64,000 nt of DNA from contig JANXSZ010000025.1 of the NCBI GenBank assembly GCA_025356445.1, positions 28,210 through 92,209 of the forward strand. The letters run 5' to 3'. Below are positions 38,719 to 47,499 of this stretch, one piece after another. Every line of letters begins with the position of its first letter. Position 1 is the first letter of the stretch. The notes beneath the pieces are model-generated. The model did not search any database. It was not told where the DNA came from and saw only the letters and a list, made by a program, of their open reading frames with translations. This stretch comes from Betaproteobacteria bacterium. GTDB lineage: Bacteria; Pseudomonadota; Gammaproteobacteria; Burkholderiales; Burkholderiaceae_C. Position numbers and translations under genes: made by a program.

Positions 38719-41700
38719 TCAAGGCGACGCAACCCGTATCCGCGCTACGGCCTCTTCCAAACGGCTCAAATCCCCCCAAGCCTCCTTGCCTGGCGCATAG
38801 CGCTGACGCAGGTAGCCCGCCAACGCTGCTATCTGCGCGTCCGACAGACTGTGCCTGAACGCAGGCATGAACCCCAGCTGTGGCCCGGCGGGCTGCTGGA
38901 TACCGTCCAACATCACCCTCAGCAGGTTGTCGGGCCGGTCGCTGTGGAGCTTGCTGCTCAAGCCCAGCGGCACGTTCAACCCCAGCAGACGCGGGCCGTC
39001 GCCGTCGTGGTGGCAGGCACCGCAGGCACCGTTGAACAGGCGTTGGGTGGCGTTAGGGAGGAGGGATTCATTCGCTATGCTATTCATAGCTTGCGTAGCA
39101 TGTTCATCCTGCACTACAGCCTGTTTTGAAGCCTGAAATGAGGCCAAATACGTCGCCATGGCACGGATATCGGCATCAGGCACAGCAGCCAGTGCGCGTA
39201 CCACCGGAGCCATCGGGCCAGCGGCGCTGCCGTGCTCGGGCGCGTGGCCGTGGCGCAGGTAGCTGTAGAGCGCGTCTACCGTCCAGGGCACAGGGGATTT
39301 CGACAAAGCAGTAAGGGCAGGGGCTTCCCAACCATCAACCAGCGCACCGGACAAATACGCGCGTCCGCCCAGCTCCGCACCCAGCGCATTGCGCGGCGTG
39401 TGGCAAGCACCGCAGTGGCCCAAGCCGTTGACCAAACTGGCCCCTCGGTTCCATTCTGCGGATTGACTTGGCACAGGCTGTGCAGGCGTGGCATCGTGGA
39501 ACAACGCGTTCCAGCCCGCCATCAGCGGACGCAGGTTGAACGGGAAGCGCATTTGTGCAGGAGGGGTGGCGGCAATGACTGCCGGTTGCGCCATCAGGTA
39601 GGCGTAGAGCGCGGTCAGGTCGTCGTCGCTGGTTTTGGCGAAGGCGGTGTAGGGGAAGGCAGGGTACAGATGATGGCCGTCGCGGGAGATGCCTTCGCGC
39701 ATGGCCCGCTGGAAGGCGGCGAGCGACCACGACCCGAGGCCAGTTTCAACGTCCGGCGTGAGGTTGGTGCTGTAGACGGTGCCAAAAGGCGTGTGCAGCG
39801 GCTGTCCACCGGCGTTGGTGGCGCCCCCTGCGGCGGTATGGCAGACGGCGCAATCGCCCACAGCGGCGAGTTGACGGCCTCGCTCTACGGTCGCGGCGGT
39901 ATAGATGGAAGGCAAGGATATGACGCTGAGAGGCGAAATCGGAGCCAGGGGTGCCATGGACGAGCGCCAGCCCAGCAAAGCAGCCCCCAGGCCCAGCAGC
40001 CCCACGGCCAAGGTGCTGGCTTTGACCCAGAGCGAGCGGCGCTTTGGCCAGGGCAAATCGGCCAGAGCAGCTTCATTCGCTACTCTATTGATAGCTGATG
40101 AAGCTGATTCAGAGCGCACTGTAGGCGTATTCAACTGGTGTTCAGGGTTCAATGCGGCCCGCACTACCTCGGGGGTGAAGGGTGGCTCGCGAAAACGCAC
40201 GCCGGTGGCATCAAAAATGGCGTTGGCGATGGCAGCGGTACCGGGCACCGACGACGACTCGCCCGCCCCCAGCGCAGGCTCACCCTGGCGGGGCATGTGC
40301 ATGACCTCGATGACGGGCACATCACGGAAGCTCAGGATGGGGTAGCTGCCCCATTCCTGGGTAGCGACGGTGTTCGTACCGGGCGTGAACGGCACGCGCT
40401 CTTTCAGGCTGCGGCTGGTGGCTTGCAGCACGTTGCCGTGGATTTGGTGCTCTACACCCGCCGGGTTGACCACCATGCCCGCATCGTGCCCCACCACCAC
40501 GCGCCGCACATGGACTTCACCCGTGCGGCGGTTAACGTCTACATCGGCCACCCACGCTGCCCACGCCGCCCCAAAACCAGGCCATTTGCTGTGAACGTAA
40601 CGGGCATACGCAAAGCCCTGGCCGTGGAGGATGTCGCCGTCAGCGGGCTGAAGTTGCGCTTGGGTGTGGGGCTTCCAACCGGCTTTTTGCACCGTGGCCT
40701 GCACCAGCTCAACGGCACGGGGGTCGCTCAAGTACCGCAGACGGAATTCCACCGGGTCAACGCCCGCCGCTGCGGCCAATTCGTCAATGTAGGACTCGTG
40801 CGCGAACGAATTGGGCAATGCGGACACCCCCCGTAGCCATGAGGCGCGCACCAGCGGTGCCATGTCGTTCACGCTGACGCGCAGGTTGGTGTAGCCGTAA
40901 GGCGGGCGGGCGGTGCGGTCGCCCATCTCGAAAGCCTGGGCCACAGGCTCCACCGTGCGCGTCAGCAGCAGCGCCAGCGTGGGCGCACCGTTGGAGGGGT
41001 AAGAGGTTTGAAAATCGTAAGCCGCCACCTCGCCCTCGGGCGTCAATCCGCCCTGCACTTCCATCAGTTGCGCTGCACCTTTGGGCTCCCACAGGTGCTC
41101 TTGCTCACGGGTCAGCTGCACACGCACGGGGGCCGCCACGGCACGCGAGAGCAAGGCGGCGTCTGCTGCCACATCGTCCGCGCCATTGCGACCGTAGCAG
41201 CCTGCAGCCTCCATGCGGATCACGTTGATCGCCACATCGGGCAGGTCCATGAGGCGGGACAAATCAAAGCGCAAAACATGGGGGTTTTGCGTCCCCGCCC
41301 AGACCGTCATGGCCCCGCCTTGCCAATCAGCCACTGCACAAGACGGCCCGATGGAGGCATGCATTTGGTAGGGCCAAACGTAGGTGCGTGGCATGGCGGT
41401 GCCCTCGCCTGCGTTGACGCGGGCCATGGCAGCATCCACATCACCCTCGTCCACCAGTTGGCGCTTGGTGGACGGGTTGTTGCGCAGCGCTTGGGCCAAG
41501 TCCTGCACATCAGGCATCCCCGGCCAGGGTTTCCACTGCACGCGCAGCTCACGCAGGGCTTGTTCCGCCTGCTCTTCGCGCTCGGCCACGATGCCGACGA
41601 AATCGCGGATCACCACCACGGCGCGGATGCCAGGGATGTGGGCGATGGAGGTTTTATCGACGCTCGCTAACGTGTTGCCAATGAACTCGCCATGGTCAGC

Positions 41701-42348
41701 ACCGGCGTAAGGCGGGCGCACCACGCGGCCATGCAACATGCCAGGGACGCGCATGTCATGGACGAACACCAGCTTACCGGTGAGCTTGTCGTGCATGTCC
41801 ACCCGGGGAACGGATTGACCGACGGTGTGGTAGTCCTGCGGAGCTTTGACAGGGGTTTGCAAGTCGAGGTGCAACGCCACATGCTGGCCGCCCAAGGTGC
41901 CGGGGTGCCCCCCTTGGGCCAACAACCACGCCTGCGCCTGCGCGGCAGCCCGTCGCAGAGGCTCACCGTACACCTGGATTGACGCACTGGCGATGGTGGC
42001 GCCTTGGTTGGGTGCGCTGGCGGTGTTGCCCATCACCACGGTGATGTCAGCCACGGCCACCTCCAGCTCCTCTGCCACGATTTGCGCCAATGCAGTGCGC
42101 AGGCCGGTGCCTAAATCAACGTGGCCGTGCAAGGCGGTGACGCTGCCGTCGTCCCACACAGCGAGCAAAATTTCAACCCCCTCTGCGGGATTGGCGGGCA
42201 CGGCCGTCGGCTGGCCAGGCAGGGGCGCGACGGCAGGTGCGGGGTCGCGCACCACCAGCAGCACGCCCGTGGCCGCATGAAAATCCGCACGGCTCAACGT
42301 GTTGCTCAAGGTGCTGCGGGCACGGCGTGGCACCGTGTTCTCGCTCAC
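38719..42348 (-). CDS. NicB-like molybdenum hydroxylase large subunit fused to a triple-haem cytochrome c
   Basis: A GTG at 42348, overlapping the small-subunit stop (GTGA) and preceded by GGAGGT at 42355-42360, gives 1209 residues; the frame continues upstream only inside the other gene. Residues about 1-740 are a xanthine-dehydrogenase-family molybdopterin domain, with G-A-G-E-S-S-S-V-P carrying the expected catalytic Glu. A membrane-anchor-like hydrophobic stretch near 785 (A-S-T-L-A-V-G-L-L-G-L-G) precedes three haem motifs, C-A-V-C-H (about 833), C-G-A-C-H (about 978) and C-G-A-C-H (about 1108). This is the layout of nicotinate dehydrogenase subunit B, which passes electrons to cytochrome c rather than NAD. 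Substrate assignment rests on the neighbouring genes. Two copies of a 25-base repeat lie inside it. Confidence 0.85.
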   Translation of the reverse strand: MSENTVPRRARSTLSNTLSRADFHAATGVLLVVRDPAPAVAPLPGQPTAVPANPAEGVEILLAVWDDGSVTALHGHVDLGTGLRTALAQIVAEELEVAVADITVVMGNTASAPNQGATIASASIQVYGEPLRRAAAQAQAWLLAQGGHPGTLGGQHVALHLDLQTPVKAPQDYHTVGQSVPRVDMHDKLTGKLVFVHDMRVPGMLHGRVVRPPYAGADHGEFIGNTLASVDKTSIAHIPGIRAVVVIRDFVGIVAEREEQAEQALRELRVQWKPWPGMPDVQDLAQALRNNPSTKRQLVDEGDVDAAMARVNAGEGTAMPRTYVWPYQMHASIGPSCAVADWQGGAMTVWAGTQNPHVLRFDLSRLMDLPDVAINVIRMEAAGCYGRNGADDVAADAALLSRAVAAPVRVQLTREQEHLWEPKGAAQLMEVQGGLTPEGEVAAYDFQTSYPSNGAPTLALLLTRTVEPVAQAFEMGDRTARPPYGYTNLRVSVNDMAPLVRASWLRGVSALPNSFAHESYIDELAAAAGVDPVEFRLRYLSDPRAVELVQATVQKAGWKPHTQAQLQPADGDILHGQGFAYARYVHSKWPGFGAAWAAWVADVDVNRRTGEVHVRRVVVGHDAGMVVNPAGVEHQIHGNVLQATSRSLKERVPFTPGTNTVATQEWGSYPILSFRDVPVIEVMHMPRQGEPALGAGESSSVPGTAAIANAIFDATGVRFREPPFTPEVVRAALNPEHQLNTPTVRSESASSAINRVANEAALADLPWPKRRSLWVKASTLAVGLLGLGAALLGWRSSMAPLAPISPLSVISLPSIYTAATVERGRQLAAVGDCAVCHTAAGGATNAGGQPLHTPFGTVYSTNLTPDVETGLGSWSLAAFQRAMREGISRDGHHLYPAFPYTAFAKTSDDDLTALYAYLMAQPAVIAATPPAQMRFPFNLRPLMAGWNALFHDATPAQPVPSQSAEWNRGASLVNGLGHCGACHTPRNALGAELGGRAYLSGALVDGWEAPALTALSKSPVPWTVDALYSYLRHGHAPEHGSAAGPMAPVVRALAAVPDADIRAMATYLASFQASKQAVVQDEHATQAMNSIANESLLPNATQRLFNGACGACHHDGDGPRLLGLNVPLGLSSKLHSDRPDNLLRVMLDGIQQPAGPQLGFMPAFRHSLSDAQIAALAGYLRQRYAPGKEAWGDLSRLEEAVARIRVASP
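39067..39091. repeat. 25-base repeat, copy 1, inside the NicB-like gene
   Basis: The plus-strand unit starts TTCATTCGCTATG and ends ATAGCT; it matches copy 2 at 40072-40096 in 22 of 25 bases. In frame it encodes A-M-N-S-I-A-N-E on the minus strand, in a linker between haem domains. Confidence 0.6.
40072..40096. repeat. 25-base repeat, copy 2, inside the NicB-like gene
   Basis: The unit starts TTCATTCGCTACT and ends ATAGCT, and encodes A-I-N-R-V-A-N-E, in the linker between the molybdopterin and cytochrome parts. Both copies keep the reading frame. Confidence 0.6.
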
Positions 42349-42857
42349 AGTGCCACCTCCGCCATCAGTACCACGGCTCGTTGCACAGCTTGCAGAATTT
42401 CCACATGCGTGCCACAGCGGCACAGGTTGTGCGAAAGCTGGCTGCGGATTTGCGCATCGGTAGGCTGGGGCGTGTGCTGCAACAGCGCGACGGTCATCAT
42501 CACCATGCCATTCAGGCAATAACCACATTGGGCCGCTTGGGTGTCGAGAAAAGCCTGCTGCACAGGATGCAAGGCGGTAGGGGTTCGCAAGCCCTCCAGC
42601 GTGGTGATGGCGCGGCCTGCCACGCCCTGCGCCGGAATCACACAGGCACGTGCTGCCACACCATCCACCAGCACGGTACACGCGCCGCACTGGCCCAGAC
42701 CACAGCCGTATTTGGGACCATTCAGCGCCAAATCATTGCGCAGTACATGCAGCAACGTGGCACACCCCTCCCCTGGCAGCAACGCATACTGGCCATTGAC
42801 CGTAAGTCCCTGGCGCAGGGCCTTGGCGGTCACCTCATCAACGGACAAGGCTGCCAT
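42345..42857 (-). CDS. NicA-like [2Fe-2S] small subunit of molybdenum hydroxylase
   Basis: From ATG 42857 the product is 170 residues, overlapping the upstream binding-protein gene by 20 bases. The plant-type ferredoxin site is G-C-G-L-G-Q-C-G-A-C-T-V with a later cysteine, and the second cluster site has Q-C-G-Y-C-L-N-G and L-C-R-C-G-T-H. It matches the electron-transfer subunit of NicAB/isoquinoline-oxidoreductase-type enzymes that lack a FAD subunit. Its stop overlaps the large-subunit GTG, so 1:1 translation is likely. Confidence 0.9.
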   Translation of the reverse strand: MAALSVDEVTAKALRQGLTVNGQYALLPGEGCATLLHVLRNDLALNGPKYGCGLGQCGACTVLVDGVAARACVIPAQGVAGRAITTLEGLRTPTALHPVQQAFLDTQAAQCGYCLNGMVMMTVALLQHTPQPTDAQIRSQLSHNLCRCGTHVEILQAVQRAVVLMAEVAL

Positions 42858-43992
42858 CTTTGCCGTACATACCCAGGTTGACGAAATTCGAGCCATTGTG
42901 GTTTTTAGGGCTGTAACTGAGGGGAAAGTCTGCGATCTTGGTCGTACCCATGCCTTCCATCGCCCGTACAAAGCTTTCACGGGTTAGCGCCTTACCCGCA
43001 CGGCGCAGACCCTCGGTGAACACACGGCCAGCGATGTAACCTTCCAGAGCGGTAGCGCTGTCAATGGCCAGCGCGAAATCGGCCCGGTCTTGCCGGTAGT
43101 CGGCCACCACGGCAAAGCGGGTCTGGTGAATGCCAGGCACGATGCTGGCCGTTACCACGCCTTCAAGCTTGCCGTTGAGCCGTTTCGCTGACCCCGCAGC
43201 GTCAGTGATGCCGACCGACAGCGTGTAAATCGGGGCGGCACTTTTGCTAGCGCGGTAGTCTGCCAAAAAGACCTCCACCATGCGGCCTGCCATCACCATC
43301 ACCACAGCCCCCGGCGGGGCCGCGATCAGGGCAGCGGTCTGGGTTTTAGCATCGGTGGCCGTGATGTCCATGGGTAAGGTTTGCTTCACTGTCACCGACA
43401 AACTTTGCGCAATCTGTATGCACGTCTCCATGTTCGATTTGCCAAAAGCGCTGTTTTGGTACACCACAGCAATGTCGTGGATGCCCAGCGTCGCCAAGTG
43501 GTTAACAATTTTGCGCAGCTCTTGTTCGTAGCTGGCACGCACATGGAACAGCAGCGGGTTGAACGTGGTGCGAAACGAACTGGTGCCCACCAGCGGCGCA
43601 AACATCGGCACACCTGATTTTTCCGCGAGAGGCAAAGCTGCGACGAGGTTGCCGGTGGCCACATAACCCATCAGCGCAAAAACCTGGTCAGCATCAATCA
43701 GCTTGAGGGTGTTGTCGGCCGTGCGTTTGGGGTCGTAGGCGTCATCGTAAGCAATCAACTCCAGCTTGCGGCCCAGCACGCCACCGGCTTTATTGGCCCG
43801 GGCGAACGCCAGCAACATACCGGCGCGGTAGTCGATGCCAAAATCTTGAGCTACACCACTGAAAACTGCCGATTGACCGATGCGAATACGGGTATCGGTG
43901 ATACCTGTTTCAGCCTGAACAACGGGCATAGCCAAGCCCAGCAGGCCCAAGGTGGTGAATTGCAAAAGAAGACGACGCGCAAAAGCATTCAA
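42838..43992 (-). CDS. ABC transporter substrate-binding protein (branched-chain amino acid type), second copy
   Basis: The best start is a TTG at 43992, placed six bases after TTGGAG; it gives 384 residues with an N-terminal R-R-L-L-L-Q-F-T-T-L-G-L-L-G signal ending V-Q-A. The mature protein has I-R-I-G-Q-S-A-V-F-S-G and G-V-L-G-R-K-L-E-L-I-A-Y-D-D, typical of type I binding proteins. It follows the two ATPase genes and overlaps the hydroxylase small-subunit gene, so it probably supplies that enzyme's substrate. Confidence 0.87.
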   Translation of the reverse strand: MNAFARRLLLQFTTLGLLGLAMPVVQAETGITDTRIRIGQSAVFSGVAQDFGIDYRAGMLLAFARANKAGGVLGRKLELIAYDDAYDPKRTADNTLKLIDADQVFALMGYVATGNLVAALPLAEKSGVPMFAPLVGTSSFRTTFNPLLFHVRASYEQELRKIVNHLATLGIHDIAVVYQNSAFGKSNMETCIQIAQSLSVTVKQTLPMDITATDAKTQTAALIAAPPGAVVMVMAGRMVEVFLADYRASKSAAPIYTLSVGITDAAGSAKRLNGKLEGVVTASIVPGIHQTRFAVVADYRQDRADFALAIDSATALEGYIAGRVFTEGLRRAGKALTRESFVRAMEGMGTTKIADFPLSYSPKNHNGSNFVNLGMYGKDGSLVR

Positions 43993-44013
43993 GAAAAACT
44001 CCAATGAGAGGCT

Positions 44014-44754
44014 TCAAACACTCAAATAAGCCCGGCGCACCTCGTCGTTCGCCGCCAGCTCCGCCATGCTCGCTTGATAGCGAATCTGGCCTTTTTCAAG
44101 CACGTAGGCGCGGTCAGACACCAACTCGGCGAAGTGCATGTTTTGCTCTGACAGCAAGATGCTCACGCCTTGGGCCTTCAGCGCCAAAATCATGTTCGCC
44201 ATTTGCTCGACGATGACCGGCGCAACGCCCTCGGACGGCTCATCGAGCAGCACCAGATACGGGTTGCCCATCAGCGTGCGGGCGACGGTCAGCATTTGCT
44301 GCTCACCGCCGCTCATGCGGCCACCGGGGCGGTTCGGCATTTCGCCCAGATTGGGAAAGAGTTTGAACAGGCGCTCAGGTGTCCACAACGGGGCATCGCT
44401 GCCATCAACCCAGCGGCGCGGAGGCTGCTGGCCGACACTCAGGTTTTCCATCACCGTGAGATCGGTGAACACGCGGCGGTCTTCGGGGACAAAACCCAGG
44501 CCCAGGCGGGCGGCATGGTGGGGCTCGCTCTTGGAGATGTCTTGGCCCAGGAAGGTGACGGTGCCTTTGCGTTTGGTCAGCATCCCGATCAGCGCTTTGA
44601 GTGTGGTGGACTTGCCCGCACCATTGCGCCCCATCAGGGCGACGACTTCACCGCGCTGGACGTTCAAATCCACGTCGTACAAGATTTGCGCGGCACCGTA
44701 CCAGGCGCACAGGCCTTTGGCATCGAGCAGGGTTTGCTGAGCAGCAGCCATCAC
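44014..44754 (-). CDS. livF: ABC transporter ATPase, LivF type
   Basis: The 246-residue nucleotide-binding protein has G-R-N-G-A-G-K-S-T-T (Walker A), M-S-G-G-E-Q-Q-M-L-T-V-A-R (signature, with the LivF-type G-G-E-Q-Q-M) and L-L-D-E-P-S-E-G-V-A-P (Walker B). It overlaps the LivG gene by ATGA. Gene symbol reflects family; the cargo is probably not leucine here but the heterocycle handled by the neighbouring enzymes. Confidence 0.92.
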   Translation of the reverse strand: MMAAAQQTLLDAKGLCAWYGAAQILYDVDLNVQRGEVVALMGRNGAGKSTTLKALIGMLTKRKGTVTFLGQDISKSEPHHAARLGLGFVPEDRRVFTDLTVMENLSVGQQPPRRWVDGSDAPLWTPERLFKLFPNLGEMPNRPGGRMSGGEQQMLTVARTLMGNPYLVLLDEPSEGVAPVIVEQMANMILALKAQGVSILLSEQNMHFAELVSDRAYVLEKGQIRYQASMAELAANDEVRRAYLSV

Positions 44755-45557
44755 GCCACCTCCTTGGCTGTTTCGGGTGATTTTTTATCCATCTCTTTTT
44801 CAAACGTCTTCCCACTCCCAAAGTACACCTCCTGCACCTTGGGATGATCCCGAATCTCCAGCGGTTTGCCCTCGGCAATCAGGCGCCCGCGTGCCAGCAC
44901 GATCATGCGGTCTGCGTAGGCGAACACCACGTCCATGCTGTGCTCGGTGAACAGCACGGCCATGCCGCGCTCGATCACCAGTTGCTTGGTCAGCGCCATC
45001 AGGTCGTTGCGCTCTTTGGGGGCCATGCCGGCGGTGGGTTCGTCCATCAGCAGCAGTTTGGGGCTGTTGGCCATCGCTATCGCCAACTCAACGCGCTTCA
45101 CATCGCCATAGGCCAGCACATTGCAAGGGCGATCAGCTTGCGCACGCATACCGACTTGGGCCAACAGGCTGAGCGCCTCGTCGCGCTTGTGGTCAGCGGC
45201 ACGCCGCCAGATGGAGAACAGCAGACCGTCTTGCGACAAGAGCGCCATTTGCACGTTTTCCGCCACAGTCAGGCTGGCAAAGGTTTCGGCGATCTGGAAG
45301 GTGCGGCTCACGCCCCTGCGCCAAATGTCGCGCGGCTTGCGGCCCACCAGCTCTTGGCCGTTGAGCTGGATGGAACCCGCATCGGCTTTGAGCTGGCCGT
45401 TCACCATGTTGAAGGTGGTGGACTTGCCTGCACCGTTGGGGCCAATCAGGGCAAGCAATTCACCCGCTTTCAGCTCAAAGTGGATGCCGTCAACCGCTTT
45501 CACACCGCCGAAGGATTTACCCAGACCGGCGACTTTCAACAAAGGAGATGCACTCAT
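44751..45557 (-). CDS. livG: ABC transporter ATPase, LivG type
   Basis: The product has 268 residues with G-P-N-G-A-G-K-S-T-T, N-V-L-A-Y-G-D-V-K-R-V-E in place of a canonical signature, and L-L-L-M-D-E-P-T-A-G-M-A-P. A Y-G-D/Y-G-x-x-R-R/K signature is usual for LivG subfamilies. It overlaps both the permease gene and livF by four bases. A lysine-rich C-terminus ends it. Confidence 0.92.
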   Translation of the reverse strand: MSASPLLKVAGLGKSFGGVKAVDGIHFELKAGELLALIGPNGAGKSTTFNMVNGQLKADAGSIQLNGQELVGRKPRDIWRRGVSRTFQIAETFASLTVAENVQMALLSQDGLLFSIWRRAADHKRDEALSLLAQVGMRAQADRPCNVLAYGDVKRVELAIAMANSPKLLLMDEPTAGMAPKERNDLMALTKQLVIERGMAVLFTEHSMDVVFAYADRMIVLARGRLIAEGKPLEIRDHPKVQEVYFGSGKTFEKEMDKKSPETAKEVA

Positions 45558-47473
45558 ACCTTGACCTCTGTCATGGTTTTGGCTTCGCGCTGACGGTCAT
45601 TGCGGCGGTCAGCAAACTGTTTCACAAAGCCTGCAATCCCCTGCGGGAACAGCAGCACCAGCAGCAAAATAATCGCACCCAGCATGGCCCGCCAGTAGTC
45701 CGTATTGCGTGCCACGGTGTCGTGCAGCCATGTAAAAGTAATAGCACCCACCACAGGTCCAGCGAGCGTTTGAATGCCCCCGAGCAGCACCATCACCAAG
45801 CCATCCACCGATTTACCAACGCTCAGCGTCTCCGGCGAAATGCTGCCCTTGGAAAACGCATACAACGCACCGGCCAGACCCGCCACCGCACCAGCGATGA
45901 CGAAGGCCGCCCACTGCATCCGTTTCACGTCCATGCCAATCGCGTCCGCCCGCAGCACCGAATCGCGCCCGGCCCGCAGGCTGTAGCCAAAGGGCGAAAA
46001 CAGCACGCGGCGCAGAAACAGCACACCCAGCGTCACCAGCACCAGCGTGAGGTAGTAGTAACTGCGTTTGTCCGCTAACCATTCGGACGGCCAAACACCC
46101 GTCAAACCATTGCTGCCACCTGTGAATGCATCCCACTGGTAGGTGATGGCCCAAGTGATTTGTGCGAAAGCCAAGGTCAGCATCGCCAAATACACGCCCG
46201 ATAAGCGCACCGCGAACCAGCCATAGACCAAAGCGCCCAGCGCAGCCACCAAAGGGGCTGCGACCAAGGCCATCTCCATCGGCATCCCGCTGGCCCGCAC
46301 CAGCAGCGCGGCACCATAGGCCCCCAGACCAAAGTAGGCGGCGTGGCCGAACGAGTGCATACCCGCTGGCCCCATCAAAAAGTGCAGACTGGCGGCAAAC
46401 AAGGCGGCCACCAGCAGGTCAATCATCAGCACCGTGGTGTAGGGGGAATCGGCCGTCACCAGCGGCAAGGCCAGCAAAGCCACACCCAGCGCAGCAGCCA
46501 TCATCAGGTACGGTCTGCCTGCACGGCGCAAAGGCTCTTCGGGCATACCGACATAGCGGCTTGCGGCTTGCGGTTTGCCCAGCAGCCCCCAGGGACGTAC
46601 CACCAACACCACAGCCATCACCAAAAACTCCACCACCAGCGTCAGCTTGGAGAACGAAATGCTGAAGCCCAAAATATCCACCACGCCCAGCCAGATGCAC
46701 ACGGCTTTGATTTCGGCGATCAGCAGCGCGGCAACGTAAGCACCGGGGATAGAACCCATGCCGCCTACCACCACCACCACAAAGGCAGCACCGATGGTGT
46801 TCAAATCCATCTCCAGGGTGGCCGGTTCGCGGGGCAGTTGCAAGGCACCGCCCAACCCAGCCAACAAGGCGCCCAGCGCGAACACTGCCGTGAACAGCCA
46901 CGCCTGGTTTACACCTAGCGCGCTCACCATTTCGCGGTCTTGCGTGGCAGCACGAACCAGCGTGCCCCAGCGGGTGCGCGTCAGCAGCAGCCACAGCAGG
47001 CCCAAGACCACGGGGCCAACAACGATCAAAAACAAGTCATACGACGGAAACTGCCGCCCCAAAATCGACACCGCCCCCGAGAGGCCCGGTGCCCGTGGCC
47101 CCAGCAGCTCGTCCGGCCCCCAGAACCACAGCACCGCGTCTTTGATGACCAGCACCAACGCAAAAGTGGCGAGCAACTGAAACAGCTCAGGCGCTTTGTA
47201 GATGCGCCTGAGCAACAGCATCTCCAACAAACCACCGAACACCCCCACAGCCACCGCCGCCAACAACAGCGCAGGCCAAAAGCCCAGGCCCGTACCCAGG
47301 TGCTCGACCAAGCTGTAGGCGATGTAAATCCCCACCATGAAGAACGAGCCGTGGGCAAAATTGACAATGCGCGTCACGCCAAAGATCAGCGACAGCCCCG
47401 CTGCTACTAAAAACAGCGATGAAGCGCCAGCCAGCCCGTTCAGCAGCTGAACGATAAAACCTGAAAAACTCAT
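45554..47473 (-). CDS. livHM: Fused LivH-LivM ABC transporter permease
   Basis: From ATG 47473 (M-S-F-S-G-F-I-V-Q-L-L-N-G) the protein has 639 residues, double the usual size. Residues about 1-290 are LivH-like (G-A-S-S-L-F-L-V-A-A-G-L-S-L-I-F-G, then F-A-H-G), and 320-630 LivM-like (G-P-A-G-M-H-S-F-G-H-A-A-Y-F-G-L-G-A-Y). The fusion supplies both membrane halves of the transporter in one chain. It lies in the middle of the operon and is coupled to livG. Confidence 0.9.
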   Translation of the reverse strand: MSFSGFIVQLLNGLAGASSLFLVAAGLSLIFGVTRIVNFAHGSFFMVGIYIAYSLVEHLGTGLGFWPALLLAAVAVGVFGGLLEMLLLRRIYKAPELFQLLATFALVLVIKDAVLWFWGPDELLGPRAPGLSGAVSILGRQFPSYDLFLIVVGPVVLGLLWLLLTRTRWGTLVRAATQDREMVSALGVNQAWLFTAVFALGALLAGLGGALQLPREPATLEMDLNTIGAAFVVVVVGGMGSIPGAYVAALLIAEIKAVCIWLGVVDILGFSISFSKLTLVVEFLVMAVVLVVRPWGLLGKPQAASRYVGMPEEPLRRAGRPYLMMAAALGVALLALPLVTADSPYTTVLMIDLLVAALFAASLHFLMGPAGMHSFGHAAYFGLGAYGAALLVRASGMPMEMALVAAPLVAALGALVYGWFAVRLSGVYLAMLTLAFAQITWAITYQWDAFTGGSNGLTGVWPSEWLADKRSYYYLTLVLVTLGVLFLRRVLFSPFGYSLRAGRDSVLRADAIGMDVKRMQWAAFVIAGAVAGLAGALYAFSKGSISPETLSVGKSVDGLVMVLLGGIQTLAGPVVGAITFTWLHDTVARNTDYWRAMLGAIILLLVLLFPQGIAGFVKQFADRRNDRQREAKTMTEVKV

Positions 47474-47499
47474 GGGGATGCCCTCAACCTCAGTCAATG

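Noticed and set aside
42349..42690. Upstream extension of the NicB-like frame
   Set aside because: It lies wholly inside the small-subunit gene in another frame and gives an Arg/Cys/His-rich peptide; the GTG at 42348 has a good Shine-Dalgarno sequence.
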